Of a stretch of 64,000 nucleotides of DNA, positions 47,987-60,220 are shown piece by piece. The notes under the pieces were generated by a model. The model made no database searches. It saw nothing but the letters and a program-made list of their open reading frames with translations, and had not been told where the DNA came from. The translations under genes and the position numbers were made by a program. Source of the DNA: Megalobrama amblycephala (Eukaryota; Chordata; Actinopteri; Cypriniformes; Xenocyprididae); contig NC_063066.1 of the NCBI RefSeq assembly GCF_018812025.1, forward strand, positions 7,001,882 to 7,065,881, read 5' to 3'. How positions within the stretch are numbered: position 1 is the stretch's first letter; the number at the start of each line of letters is the position of its first letter.

Positions 47987-49288
47987 CAGGGCTAATTGCA
48001 GGTGGATTTCAGCAGTGGCATGTACTTTGTTCCGCCACTTTGGCGGATTGAATTTTATAATATAAAACATTTTGCAATTGTAGTCTTTTAAAAAGGCATC
48101 TGAAATAATAAACTAAGTGCAATGTAGTGTTGTCAAAAAAAGATTTTTTCGATACATGTCGATACTAAAATATCTGAAAAGATTCTAATGCTCATTTTTC
48201 GCAGGATAGATACACGATACCAGCTGCGCTTTCTCTCTCTCTCATCTCTCCGATAGCAAGTTGACACACACCCAAAGTGCGTGCAAATAAAGTTCTAAAT
48301 TGTACTAAATTCTTTTTCGCTGCTTATTGAGCTTAAACTGTCAAATACACACAAAATTATGTCGGTAAATAAATGCCGGTCTTGGCAAGTACAGTTGAGA
48401 AATGCATGTGTAACAGTATAATGGATCAGTGCGTCAGGTCTTAAAGGGATAGTTCACCCAAAAATGAAAATGTGATGTTTATCTGCTTACCCCCAGGGCA
48501 AGCACCCTACGGCAGATGTAGGTGTCTTTGTTTCTTCATTAGAACACAAATGATGATTTTTAACTCCAACCGCTGCCGTCTGTCAGTGGTATAATGCAAG
48601 TCAGCGGGAACTTGGACTATAAGAGTAAATAAAACACAACAGACAAATCCAAATGAAACCCTGTGGCTCGTGACGGTAATACACCACTATGTCCAACTGC
48701 ATTCATCACTCGATTCGTAAGGTCTGATCGCGCTCTGACAACGGCAGTGATGTCTAGCACTCATTGAAGTATATGCGCGAGACATCACTGCATCACTGAC
48801 ATAGTGGTGTATTAGAGGTAAAAAATGATATAAATACTGTTCGGTTTCTCGTACAAACCGATCGTTTCGTGTCTTAGGACATCAATGTGCCGTCACGAGC
48901 GGCAGGGTTTCATTTGGATTTGTCTGTTGTGTTTTATTTACTCTTATAGTCCAAGTTCCTGCTGACTTGCATTATACCACTGACAGACGACAACGGTTGG
49001 AGTTAAAAATCATCATTTGTGTTCTACTGAAGAAAAAAAGACACCTACATCTTGGATGCCCTGGGGGTAAGCAGATAAACATCAAATTTTCATTTTTGGG
49101 TGAACTATCCCTTTAAAGTGACAGCAGCCTAAAATACATGCTGCCAAATTATGAAATAATGTTAAAAATATCTATATGGCAGTTTTTTCCCCCATGGTAT
49201 CAATGTCAAAATTGTGACCAATGAAAATGCTGAGTGGCTAGTAACTTTGGAAAACCACTAGCCACAGTGACAAAAATGTCAAGCCCTG
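47987..49288. mobile_element. hAT-like element (CAGGGCT...AGCCCTG) interrupted by a TTAA-type element
   Basis: Inverted ends CAGGGCT and AGCCCTG. About 630 bases of its own sequence are split by the 668-base insertion at 48445-49112. A related, uninterrupted copy of its right half is at 35045-35278. No clear 8-bp duplication remains. Confidence 0.78.
48445..49112. mobile_element. TTAA-type foldback element, family G, with long inverted arms
   Basis: TTAA at 48441-48444 and 49113-49116. AGGGATAGTTCACCCAAAA at the left, complement at the right. The arms run about 290 bases each with few differences ('aacttggactataagagta' against 'tactcttatagtccaagtt'). Confidence 0.92.
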
Positions 49289-49328
49289 TATGTAGTTTTC
49301 AAAAAAAAAAAAAAAAAAACTATACATA

Positions 49329-50265
49329 CAGTACAGTCCAAAAGTTTGGAACCACTAAGATTTTTAATGTTTTTAAAAGAAGTTTCGTCTGCTCACCAAG
49401 GCTACATTTATTTAATTAAAAATACAGTAAAAACAGTAATATTGTGAAATATTATTACAATTTAAAATAACTGTTTTCTATTTGAATATATGTCACAAAG
49501 TAATTTATTCCTGTGATGGCAAAGCTGAATTTTCAGCATCATTACTCCAGTCTTCAGTGTCACATGATCCTTCAGAAATCATTCTAATATGCTGATCTGC
49601 TGCTCAATAAACATTTAATGTGTACAATTGTACAAAATATTTGTGTACAATATTTTTTTTCAGGATTATTTGATGAATAGAAAGTTCAAAAGAACAGTGT
49701 TTATCTGAAATCTAATCTTTTGTAACATTATAAATGTCTTTACTGCCACTTTTGATTGATTTAATGCATCCTTGCTGAATAAAAGTATTAATTTCTTTAA
49801 TTTCTTTTCAAAAAAATAAAAATAAAAATTCTTACTGACCCTAAACTTTTGAACGGTAGTGTATAATGCTACAGAAGCTTTGTATTTCAGATAAATGCTG
49901 TTCTTTTGAACTTTCTATTCATCAAGGAATCCTGAAAAACAAAGTACACAACTGTTTTCAACATTGAAAATAATCATAAATGTTTATTGAGCAGCAGATC
50001 AGCATATTAGAATGATTTCTGAAGGATCATGTGACACTGAAGACTGGAGTAACGATGCTGAAAATTCAGCTTTGCATCACAGGAATAAATTACTTTGTCA
50101 AATATATTTAAATAGTACACAGTTATTTTAAATTGTAATAATATTTCACAATATTACTGTTTTTTACTGTATTTTTAATTAAATAAATGTAGCCTTGGTG
50201 AGCAGACGAAACTTCTTTTAAAAACATTAAAAATCTTAGTGGTTCCAAACTTTTGGACTGTACTG
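49329..50265. mobile_element. Complete family A foldback element with TA target duplication
   Basis: CAGTACAGTCCAAAAGTTT at the left and its complement at the right, flanked by TA at 49327-49328 and 50266-50267, as Tc1/mariner-type elements are. The inverted arms 49329-49618 and about 49978-50265 are nearly identical over about 290 bases, so the copy is young. The middle contains a diverged family A end ('ttttgaacggtagtgta'). It is non-coding. Confidence 0.9.
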
Positions 50266-50267
50266 TA

Positions 50268-51321
50268 TATGTTTGATTATGCCAGAATGTTTGATTATAC
50301 ATCAGAAAACTTGGTCGTAAAGCTGAGTGTTCAAATTGTTACACTACATCAAAAAAAAAAAAAAAAAAGAAAAACTACATGAAAAACTTGTTACTGGAAA
50401 AGCTGTTCTGTTTTAAAAACAGCTAAGCTACTGTCATGCTACTGAAAACACAGTTCAATTTCCCACAGTAGCATTTCTCCTTTTAGTTAGTTAGTTACGC
50501 CCCTACTCTGGTAATAGTCTATTACAATAAAATGGGTTTTAATGGGTTTTGCTGCTATTACTGCTTTTTGGAACATGTCTCTTTTCTTTTTCTCTCCCAT
50601 CTGTATGGAGGCGTGCCAGTACTTTGCAGCTGCGTGAGAACAGAGTGAAGCAAGAGTGCTAGTTGTTTCTGTATGGAGGCGCTCAGAGACATTCTTTGGG
50701 GCTTTTTTTTCTCTATCCTGTGTAAGCTTGCACATACCTGGCACATGATTGCGTGCAAAAATGACCACATGTGTAATGCATGGTGCATGCTGTGAAGAGA
50801 TATAGTGACAGGTTATCAGAGGTGAATATAGAGGCTTGTTATTAAACTGCTTTGAACCTTTCACTCCCCATACACAATTAATGCAGAGAGAATCTGAAAA
50901 GCTTTTAAGAGCAGTGAAGTGGAGTCATCAGCCTTACAATGCGATCCACCTTCTTCTCTCTCCCCTTTGGTCTCCAGGTTCAGGAGTTTCTTCAGCGCAG
51001 GGGGACTAATGTGGTGTTTCTCTGCTTTGTGCTGTGGTGTGAAGTGCAAAGCTCCACATATATCATTTTCCAGCTGTATTCATGATGGACAATATCAGTA
51101 ATGCTCAGAGAGTGGGATTAAAAGCTGTACTGGCTCTGGTTTTAAGAGATTATTCCACTCAGTCTTGCACCTCTTTGAAATGGGATTTATGTATTAGTAA
51201 TTCATGTAGAGTCTTTTGCACTCATGTTCTACCTTTATTTCTTATTTGGCCTGTCGTGGTGCTGTACTCCAAAGACCTGTAAAGTTATTTGCACAAGCTG
51301 TTTTGCTTTGGATTGCCATCT
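50268..51321. other. Intronic DNA, no feature supported
   Basis: Overlapping short frames at 50487-51101 on both strands, up to 125 residues, match nothing recognised and lack exon features. Confidence 0.4.
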
Positions 51322-51325
51322 TTAA

Positions 51326-51420
51326 AGAATTAGTTCACCCCAAAATGAACTCATCCTCATGTCTTTCCAAACCTGTATGAATTGCATTCTGCGGTGTAAC
51401 AAAAGGAGAAAGTTTGATGA
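51326..51420. mobile_element. Left end of a TTAA-type element
   Basis: TTAA at 51322-51325, then AGAATTAGTTCACCCCAAAA and 'catcctcatgtctttccaa'. The rest is missing or too diverged. Confidence 0.6.
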
Positions 51421-52140
51421 CTCTGTTGGTCACTACATGAAATTACAATGCACAGTCCTCAAAAAGGACACAAAAGTATCAAATAAGAACTTCTGAAGCT
51501 ATACAACAGCTTTTTGTTAAAATAAAAAAGTAGTGATGACCAATTTGTGAATTTATTTATTTATTTTGAGTTAGATCGTTTTTTATGAATCAGTTGATTC
51601 AATTCGCAAAAATGATCTGAATGATTCATTCATGGTTCGTACTGAATTCAGTCATTGTCGATCTGTTTCTCTAAAGAATGCTTTAAACATAGTGCGTGTA
51701 TGTTTTAATGTACTATGTGTCATGTTATGATGGAGAAGATGACGAGGTGAGGCAGCATAAACTTTTTAGCAGCATAAACATTTATTAAATAAAACAGAAG
51801 AACGATATCCAACAAGAGAAACAAACGAAATAGTATGACCAAGAACTGAAAGAACTGAGGGTAATATATACACAAGATAATGAACTGAATTCGAAACAGG
51901 TGTGTTATAATCAAAGAACCAATGAATCACATAACAGCAAAGGAAACAGGAAATAATAAAGACAAATTAAAAGTCCTTGAAAATGAAACTGAAACAACAA
52001 CAGAGCGTGACACTATGTGACTGTGATTTATTTATTGTAATTTTAATAAATGAACCATCCAAATGAATCAATTCACTAAAATTATTTGGATAGTCAATTA
52101 TTTTAGGCCAGCACATTTGATTAGTTGATAAAATAGCTTG
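51421..52140. other. Intronic DNA, possible unidentified repeat
   Basis: 51720-52010 is A-rich on the plus strand and resembles dispersed cyprinid DNA, but I cannot name it. No gene. Confidence 0.35.
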
Positions 52141-52149
52141 ACTATTTGC

Positions 52150-52845
52150 CACGATCTGCTTGACGTAGGGTGTCGTGGTGATTCGTAAACGACAATGGGC
52201 GTTGGGAAGCAAGATTCGATTGTTTCAGCTCGTGTAGTGTGTCAGTGTGGACGACAACCGATGCAACGTCTGCAATGGCATCTGCAATTCACGACGTCCT
52301 GACAGAAAGACTAGCATGTTTAATTTTTTTTTTCCGGTCGTCCACAACGATTTTTGTCACATATGTGACACATGCTTTCAAACATGCAGAAATGAAAGAA
52401 AGACAATAATATCGTTCCTGCTAGGTGGAATTTTACAAAGGAGGAAATCTTTGTGGAGCTATGGCAACAATACTCCTACGTTTATGATGTTTCCTTGAGG
52501 GACTACTGCGACAGACTGAAAATACGTTACCTCAGGTCTCTTTGGAGAAAGTCCAAATATCTATGCATTCCATCAGATATGTGTCCACTTTTTGGGCTTT
52601 TCTGATGACAAGACAGAGCAAAACACGCTGCTAGCCATTGTTTGTTTATGCTCACGGCATCTTCTGCCAGTCGATATTTCCGTCTTCTTGATGACAGCAC
52701 GCATGTTGTTGAAGACGGCAGGTCGTGTAGCAATGTGTAGTTTCTTGTCCACAACAAGATTTTAGGAGTCAAAATCATATAATCTGACACAGTGACTATC
52801 ATAACCGACAAAAATATTGTGTAGTCTGAACCCGACATTACTGTA
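52150..52845. mobile_element. Probable transposon-derived segment around a MADF-like frame
   Basis: CG-containing blocks 'tcgtgtagtgtgtcag' (about 52230) and 'gtcgtgtagcaatgtgtag' (about 52723) bracket the MADF frame. MADF/Myb proteins are known accessory products of PIF/Harbinger transposons. Boundaries and class are inferred; no termini are resolved. Confidence 0.45.
52396..52605 (+). pseudogene. Decayed MADF-domain reading frame
   Basis: A 69-codon open stretch without an ATG, between TGA at 52393-52395 and TGA at 52603-52605. From 52426 it reads WNFTKEEIFVELWQQYSYVY, then DVSLRDYCDR and LKIRYLRSLWRKSK. This fits the MADF pattern: W/F, then E..I.LW..Y..LYD, then S...Y.D, then a basic helix. 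MADF is a Myb/SANT-related DNA-binding domain, found in transposon accessory proteins and in some host regulators. There is no initiation codon, no long frame and no clear splice sites, so it is probably a transposon remnant. A single exon of a host gene is the less likely alternative. Confidence 0.5.
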
Positions 52846-53910
52846 GCTGAGTGTTCAGTTCATTTAAAAAACAGCATTGTTTTGTTTTGTTTTTTTACAA
52901 TACATCACTACATGTTGGAAAAAGTAGCATGTTAAAGTAAAAGCTACTCCCATACTATTGAAAAATAGTTAAATAAGTATTATTTCTCATTTTTCTCACT
53001 TTTTTTGATAACCATTTATTTAAATTGCTTGGAATGAGCAACCAGCACTTTCTTCAGAACTTCTCCTTTTGTGTCACACAGAAAAAAAGTCATTCGAGTT
53101 TGGAATTTTAATTTCAGAATGAACTCTGCATATTTTTTTTCTCCCTGACTCTCTACCACAATCCTCACTGTGGTTTTCACAAAGAAGTGGTTTTGTTCAA
53201 GCTTTGATGTGGTGACATTTATCTGCATTCCTACATCTTTGTCAGTCAACAGTTTTCAGCATCTAGTGCGGTCCCTAATACATTCTTTACTGTTCTGCGT
53301 GGGTTGCGGTCGGTTGAGAACAAAAATGCTTTGTCTTTCCATCTTTTCCGGCCATGTTTTCGAAGATCAAAAATCTTTTAATTGCTCCGCATCCACTTCC
53401 ATCCAAGCTATTCTGATCCCAGCAGTTTAAAACTGAGGCGACCTGGGTCATCCATTATCTCTGCTAGGGATGCTTGGCGCTTTTCCGGCAAGAGTTGGAA
53501 TGTCAGAAGACAGTTCAAGGTAGGAATTTCCTATGGCCTCTCACCATCAGGAAAGGCTGTGGACATTCCAGCTCATCCTGAGCAGCTGAAGCATGTTGTC
53601 CAGCAGCCAAGAACGCTGCCTGTCCTAGGAGAGAACAAGAGCGGAGAGTGTGAGACCATAAGCACGTCTGCAGTGTTTCTGAGACCTCCCTCCTTGTTTC
53701 TCGTCCCCTGAGGAATCCCGAAAAACCTCCTCCTTCCCTGGGACACTCATTGACTATGACAAGGTGAACCCTTCACCTATTCTTCCCCTCCGGCTTATCT
53801 CCACTTCTGCCAATGAGTTGAGGAGGAGAACAGACAGCCTGGATCTTATCACAGACAGATGAAGGTCACTGTGAACATTGGACAAGATGGAACAAACTTA
53901 ATGACCCCCA

Positions 53911-53941
<31 letters not shown>

Positions 53942-53995
53942 AGTATGTTGGGCATGTCATTGGTAGCCCTTTTTAAACCAAAGAATAGGCTACTG
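52846..53995. other. Intronic DNA with a 27-base poly-T tract
   Basis: Poly-T at 53911-53937. 53380-53880 is GC-richer and unique-looking with one 109-codon frame (53382-53711) that matches nothing I know. Confidence 0.4.
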
Positions 53996-54217
53996 TACAA
54001 AATTTTGGGGTCGGTAAGATTATTTAATGTTTCTTAAATAAGTCCCTTATGCTCACCAAGGCTGCCATTATTTGTCCAAAAATACAGTAAAAACAGCAAT
54101 ATTGTAAAGTATTATTACAATTTAAAATAAGGGGTTTCTATTTTAATATATTTTAAAATGTAATATATTCCTGTGAAGGCAAAGCTGATTTTCAATGTCA
54201 TTACTCCAGTCTTCAGT
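53996..54217. mobile_element. Family A element, half copy
   Basis: 'ctgtacaaaattttggggt' to 'ttactccagtcttcagtag' corresponds to one arm. It is cut by the element that starts 'agcccttttcacacagtag'. Confidence 0.75.
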
Positions 54218-55500
54218 AGCCCTTTTCACACAGTAGTCCCTGTAAATTACTGTAAAATTACCCGAATGACTTTACCGTTAAATACACAAATAGCTGTTCA
54301 CACAAGCAATGTGTTCTGGGTTTTTACCATAGACTGTAAAAAAAGATGGACGACGCGACGCCGCTTCCTTCCATTGTAATGAACTGAAGCCAAAATGGGC
54401 CGACGAATGGGCGCTGACACGTTACGCAAATACGTCAAAAAAAAAGTTTGGAGCCTGGGCAATGCGCAGAAGGAATCGTCAGTGGAGCCCAGAGGTGGAG
54501 TCGCGGTATCAAAATCTCGCCCAGATGACTGCGTCATTATTGATGTATTTAAAATAGACTATAAAAATTATACACAATTTAAAATTCTACCTATAAAATA
54601 ATAGGCTATTCTGTTTCTAGAGCAATAATATTTTTGAAACAGTAAATTCAGTAGATAAACTCTATGCCACATAATATAAACATAATATGCCACTAGAAAC
54701 AACTCTAAATCGTCAGAAACGGTCCTGTCATTTTAAATTAAGTTAAACTAACTTTACGGGAGATCGATTGCTGTAATTATAGGCTATCATTAATTTTGTC
54801 CTGCTAATTATTATTTTATACCCATAAAAATAATAAGTAACTGCCAGATAACGATTACCTGCTTTTACATAACATTAGGTGTGGTGTCTTAACTAATAAC
54901 ATTTATTAATTAGCTTATAACGCCCACATTTAATGTTACAGAAAAAAGCTCAGTGATCCGTCAGATCCTGTAGGTCGGTTAGTACAGTTTACTGCTAAAC
55001 AACTCATTTTGTTGATGTGCAATAACACAGAAATCGAAAATTAATAGTTAGTTATACATCTTCAATCTCCCCTCGAAGCTCCGACAGTCTTCAGAGAAGC
55101 TGTCAATCACTACTGTCAATCATGACGACACACCCCGTTTCTATAGCACCAAATTGCTAGCTAAAATCAAACTTATCACAAAAACGAATAATTGAATATA
55201 TATCAGCGTGATAACAACTACCTTCAATGACCAAAACCATCTTTCGGAAAGTTTTATTTGAGCAGAATTTATTTTTAAGTTTTCACTGAAGTCTCATTCG
55301 ACTGCATTGAGGGCGGGGTTTAGGACCTGTACTGCATCCAGCCACCAGGGGGCGATCAAAGAGCCCACAGCTTCACTTTTCAGGACAGAGACACACCCGG
55401 TTTTTACCGTTAAGAGACCATTCATACATCAGCACCAAAATAGCAGTAAATTCTGTGTTGTCATCATAAAAATGACTTTGTAAATGATGTAGTCTTCATT
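54218..55500. mobile_element. 'CCCTTTTCACACAGTAG' element interrupted by a 1.07-kb insertion
   Basis: The left part is 54218-54328 and the right part starts at 55399. The two flanks share GGTTTTTACC at the insertion point. The right end is not resolved. Confidence 0.65.
54329..55398. mobile_element. Insertion with 10-bp target duplication GGTTTTTACC
   Basis: Begins ATAGACTGTAAAAAAAGATGG, a start I recall from fish dispersed repeats, and ends 'caggacagagacacacc'. It is flanked by GGTTTTTACC at 54319-54328 and 55399-55408. It has no coding frame of note. The class is uncertain. Confidence 0.75.
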
Positions 55501-57544
55501 CGCCCGCATGAGAAGAAGCGCTTCAGTTTGATCAATTTGAAATTCAAAAATTTTTTTTTTTTTTTTTTTTACTTCTGAATGACAGGTGTATGGGGATGAT
55601 CAAACAGAAGTTTGTAAGTTTTTGCACTTAAAAATATAATAGTATCCAACTGCAAAGCCCCAGCACTGATTAAAGAAAGACAGTATTTAAAGTAGAATTT
55701 AGACTAAATCAGTCTGGGTCAAAATCAATCTGGGTCAGTCTGGGAATTTAGACTATATTGATCCTTCAATTTAATTCTCACTATTTAAACATTTAATATA
55801 AGCAGGCGGAAGGGACTATTCATTTTTTGATAGGTGTTTAAATATCCCATTCTCCATGCAGCGGACCTCTATGAGCAAACTTAAATAAGACTTTCTATCT
55901 TCACCAGCGAGGAAGTATTAAGTTGGCACAGTTGGTCCTTGGAGCATGCCTGGCTCTCAAGTCTTACTCATTTCAAGCGTTTGACAGAGTCTGGAAAATG
56001 TGATATATTGCGGGTCCCAGACTGAGTTTTCATTCTAAGGTTTTCTGAGATTTTTTCCTTGCCAATTCAGCCCACTTTAAAGAGCAGGCACCTCATGCAT
56101 GCTTTATTCCCAAAGCCATACTTAGTGGACTGTTAAAAATGTCACCTATCAGCTGTCCGTAGTGCAAGTGTCAAAGAGCCCGGGGTCCAACAAATCTGCC
56201 ATGCTGCCACACACAGAATTCCAGCAGTGAGCTTATTTCCCATCGTACAGTCTGTTTATCTTGACTCTAGCGTTAAGCATTGTGCCATGCATGCTAATTA
56301 TTCTAGAAGATTAGAACCCGAGGAGGTAAAAATAGTTTGTGCCATCTACGTAATTATACATTCTGCATCACAATGTAATCCAAAATCCTTTCCCTATCAG
56401 TACGGAAAAGCAAGGTAAAGAGTGAAATTTTCAGCACAAGTCAATTATAAATGAAACTTCTTATTTACCACCCACCAGGCACTAACTAATGGCTGTGGTA
56501 TATTAGTTTGAAAGCTTCCTTATTGGAGAAAGTCCTTTGCTTGTAAATTTAGATTAAACAGTTGCTTCATTTTTATGATAAATATTTATAAAATTATTTG
56601 TGTGCAGTGTTATTTATTTTAAATTGATAATTTACTTTTCTAGTGTAGATTTGAAGAATTGAAAATTTTACACACAAAGATTAGTATGTTGTTGTTGTTT
56701 TGTTTTGTTTTTTGGAAAATGAAAATGTCATTGAATTATGCATATGCATTGCCACACATTTAGCACAAATTTCTTATGCTTAAAATACTAAACATGCAGC
56801 ATAATCATATATTTGATATTATTAAGAGACTTAATTGAATTTCAAGCAAAATACAGTGATCTTGCTCACGTTACTGAATGTATAATTCTGCAATGCGCAT
56901 TAAAAGGACTAACAATTTGTTTACTTTTTGCAGATCACTTATGTCCTCTCTTCTTTTCTAAAAAAAAGATGTTCAGAAAAACAGACAACATACATGCTTC
57001 CCCTCGTCTCCCTGCTCCAGTCACAATGCCTAGTTTGGAGCCGTTGCACAGTGGGTAGTGTGCATGCTTGTGTGTCGTGACACATAAAAGCTGTTGTGCT
57101 CAGGGGAATGTGGGTTTTAGTCTGGTCTGTACCATATCTCATGCTCTATCCTGTAAAATTAGATGCAAAAGGCTAAAAAAAAACCACACATTTCAGCTTT
57201 ACATGAGTATCAAATGTTATGTTTTTGCTGTTGCTGTCTTTTTTGTTACTCTACAAGCAAGCAAATCCCACGCTTGCTGTGTAGACAGCAGATCAATCCA
57301 GTTTTGCTGCACTGCTTCGTAGATAAGATGTAAGAAGTTCCATTTGCATGTTGAATTTATATTTATGTTTTATACCACTAGTTGTTAAATGTGCAGTGCC
57401 ATACATTTAGTAGACTGAGCAGCTCATTATTCAGTTTGAGTCATCGGGTATATTTATACCAGTATGTTTATTAACATTTCATCTGGTGTTCAGAAATTCT
57501 CTTTACTGATGCAGTGCAGGTCACTCCATGTTCGTACTAAACTT
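55501..57544. other. Intronic DNA, possible conserved island
   Basis: Poly-T near 55550-55570. 55910-56400 is unique-looking with balanced composition and could be conserved non-coding DNA. No exon recognised. Confidence 0.4.
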
Positions 57545-57960
57545 ATCTAGAGTCCAATGAGCTGCCAGTGCAGATTCAGTTGAGTGGATTCATAAACACC
57601 TCTGATTGGCAGTTGTGTTCACATGCTCATCAGATATGTCTGTGATTGGCTACAGTGGTCAATGCTTCAAAAACATGTTGTAAATAGACATCAATGACGC
57701 TCTTCGCCGAGCGCTTACACTGATACACACAGGAGCGTTTGAAAGCAGGTGTCTATCAGCAGGACCGGTCGGCTGATAGACAATTGCTTTCAAACGCTCC
57801 CACTTTCAAAACGCTTTTAAATTCAAACACTTCAGTGTGTTGATCATTGTAGCCAATCACAGACATGTCTGATGAGTGCGTGAACACAATGGCCAATTAG
57901 AGGTGTTTACGAATCTGCTCAACAACGCTCAAAGCGTCACATTTTTAAAATTCCAGTACC
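57545..57960. mobile_element. Palindromic element with a central 29-bp hairpin
   Basis: The left and right halves are inverted ('gattggctacagtggtcaa' against 'ttgatcattgtagccaatc'). The central hairpin at 57732-57800 pairs 27 of 29 bases around an 11-base loop. Related sequence is at 45110-45800. No target duplication resolved. Confidence 0.75.
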
Positions 57961-58498
57961 GACTTATTTGTTTTAGAAATCATTTGGCACAGGAATTTTA
58001 CAGGCAATGTTTATGTTAACCATAACTAAAATTATTAGAAATCAGTAATTGAAATAAAGCTGAAATAAAATAATATAAATGTTAGATGTGAAAGTTAAAC
58101 TTAAAAAGTCTGCTTTTGCAACTAACAGAAATAAATTAAAGTTAAATTGAAAAATATAAAAAACTAATAAAAATGACAAAACACACTAAAACTTAAAAAA
58201 ATTAAATGAAAAACCGAAAATATAAAATTGAAAGCAAATATAAATAAGTACTATAATAGTATATAAATACTGCTAAAATAACACTGTTTTTAAGACTTGT
58301 TTAATTTGGGCATTATACCCATAATGAACCCAATTTTAAGGGTGCTGCCATCCGAACCCTGGTGCGCACTAAACAATTGGACCGAGACCTCTGAAAAGAT
58401 GGGTCTCAGTCTGCTTCCAATAGAACTCTGGTACTGTTCAAATGTTGTTATTTGTGTGTGTGACAGAGGGATTCCTGCCACTGTTTTGACTCCTTTAA

Positions 58499-59364
58499 AG
58501 GAGCAGTTCATTATGATTTCACTTTTTTAGCTTTAGTTAGTGTGTAATGTTGCTGTTAAAGCACAGACAACATCTGCAAAGTTATGACCCTCAAATTTCA
58601 ATGAAAAGGGAGATATTTTCTTTTAAAGAATTCTCTGTTTAAGGACTACAACAAATATCTGGGTAGCTTCTTCCCAGGTTGGTGACATCACTTACCCTAA
58701 AATGTACATAAACCCCGCCCATGAGAACATGCAACAAAGGGGTGAGGCCATGTTATTGCAATACAGTACATAACACAAATGCAATAGCATGTCATAATAC
58801 CAAGATGCCAACATAACCGTAATTAAACTAAACTTATACCTGTTCTATCTTCATGCAGCATATATTCTCTGGCTCTGTAGGCATCTTACAGTTCGCACAC
58901 GAGCGATTTATAGATTATCATGACAGAATATGCCAATCAACGACTTTAAGATATCCCACATCAGCTACATAAATTAAGCAACTAACCATTCAGAAACGTC
59001 CTGTTGCATTCTACATGTTGTCACTTCTTCTTGAGTCTCTCCATCATTGTCCGACTCCGGTTTGAACAAGGCTGAACGATTTCTGACATTTTCAGTGAGT
59101 CTTCGTGAGGTAATTGGCGCTGCTAACACTATGTCCTAACACAAGCTCTTGAAACCCCGCCCTCTGCTTAGGAGCAGCAGCTCATTTGCATTTAAAGGGA
59201 CACACATAAAAATGGAGTGTTTTAGCTCAGCCTCAAAAAGTGACCAATTTAACATGCTACAAAAAATTATCTGTGGGGTATTTTGAGCTAAAACTTCACA
59301 TACACACTCTGGGGACATCAGAGACTTATTTTACATCTTTTAAAAATGGCATTATACCACCCCT
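58499..59364. mobile_element. TTAA-type element, family D, copy 3
   Basis: TTAA at 58495-58498 and 59365-59368. Shares 'gctttagttagtgtgtaat' and 'ggggtattttgagctaaaa' with copy 2. It is longer than copy 2 by about 210 bases. Confidence 0.87.
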
Positions 59365-59378
59365 TTAAACATTTTTAA

Positions 59379-60220
59379 AGGTGCCCTAGAATTAAATATT
59401 GAATTTATATTGGCATAGCTGAATAACAAGAGTTCAGTACATGGAAAAGACATACACTGAGTTTCAAACTCCATTGTTTCCTCCTCTTATATAAATCTCA
59501 TTTGTTTAAAAGACGTCCGAAAAACAGGCGAATCTCAACATAACACCGACTGTTACGTAACTGTCGGGGTGTACGCCCACAATATTTGCATATGCCAGCC
59601 CATGATCAAGCCATTAGACAAGGGCAAAACGTCTGGATGTGCACAGCTGAATCATAAGACTAGGTAAGCAAGCAAGGACAATAGCGAAAAATGGCAGATG
59701 GAGCAATAATAACTGACATGATCCATGATATCATGATATTTTTAGTGATATTTGTAAATTGTCTTTCTAAATGTTTCGTTAGCATGTTGCTAATGTACTG
59801 TTAAATGTGGTTAAAGTTACCATCGTTTATTACTGTATTCACTCTCCAGCAGTGTGTAATGTTAGCTTTAGCCACGGAGAACTATCAAACTTACATACAA
59901 TACTTACATGATCCGATGTATGCAAGCAGCATGCATGACGAACATCTTGTAAAGATCCATTTTGAGGGTTATATTAGCACAGTTATGTAAACTGTGTTTA
60001 TGCTGTTCAAAGCAAGCGCAAGCTCCGGGGGAGGGGGAGCACGAGAATTAAAGGGGCTGCAGCCTGAATCGGTGCATAGTTAATGATGCCCCAAAATAGG
60101 CAATTAAAAAAATAAATAAAAAAAAATCTATGGGGTATTTTGAGCTGAAACTTCACAGACACATTCAGGGGACACCTTAGACTTATATTACATCTTTTAA
60201 AAAGAAGTTCTAGGGCACCT
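59379..60220. mobile_element. TTAA-type element, family C, copy 3 (inverted)
   Basis: TTAA at 59375-59378 and 60221-60224. Reverse orientation relative to copies 1 and 2 ('gatccattttgagggttat'). It is separated from the family D copy by only 6 bases (59369-59374). Confidence 0.88.

Noticed and set aside
50487..50864. 125-codon minus-strand frame with overlapping frames
   Set aside because: No similarity recognised, no start or splice evidence, and several competing frames on both strands.
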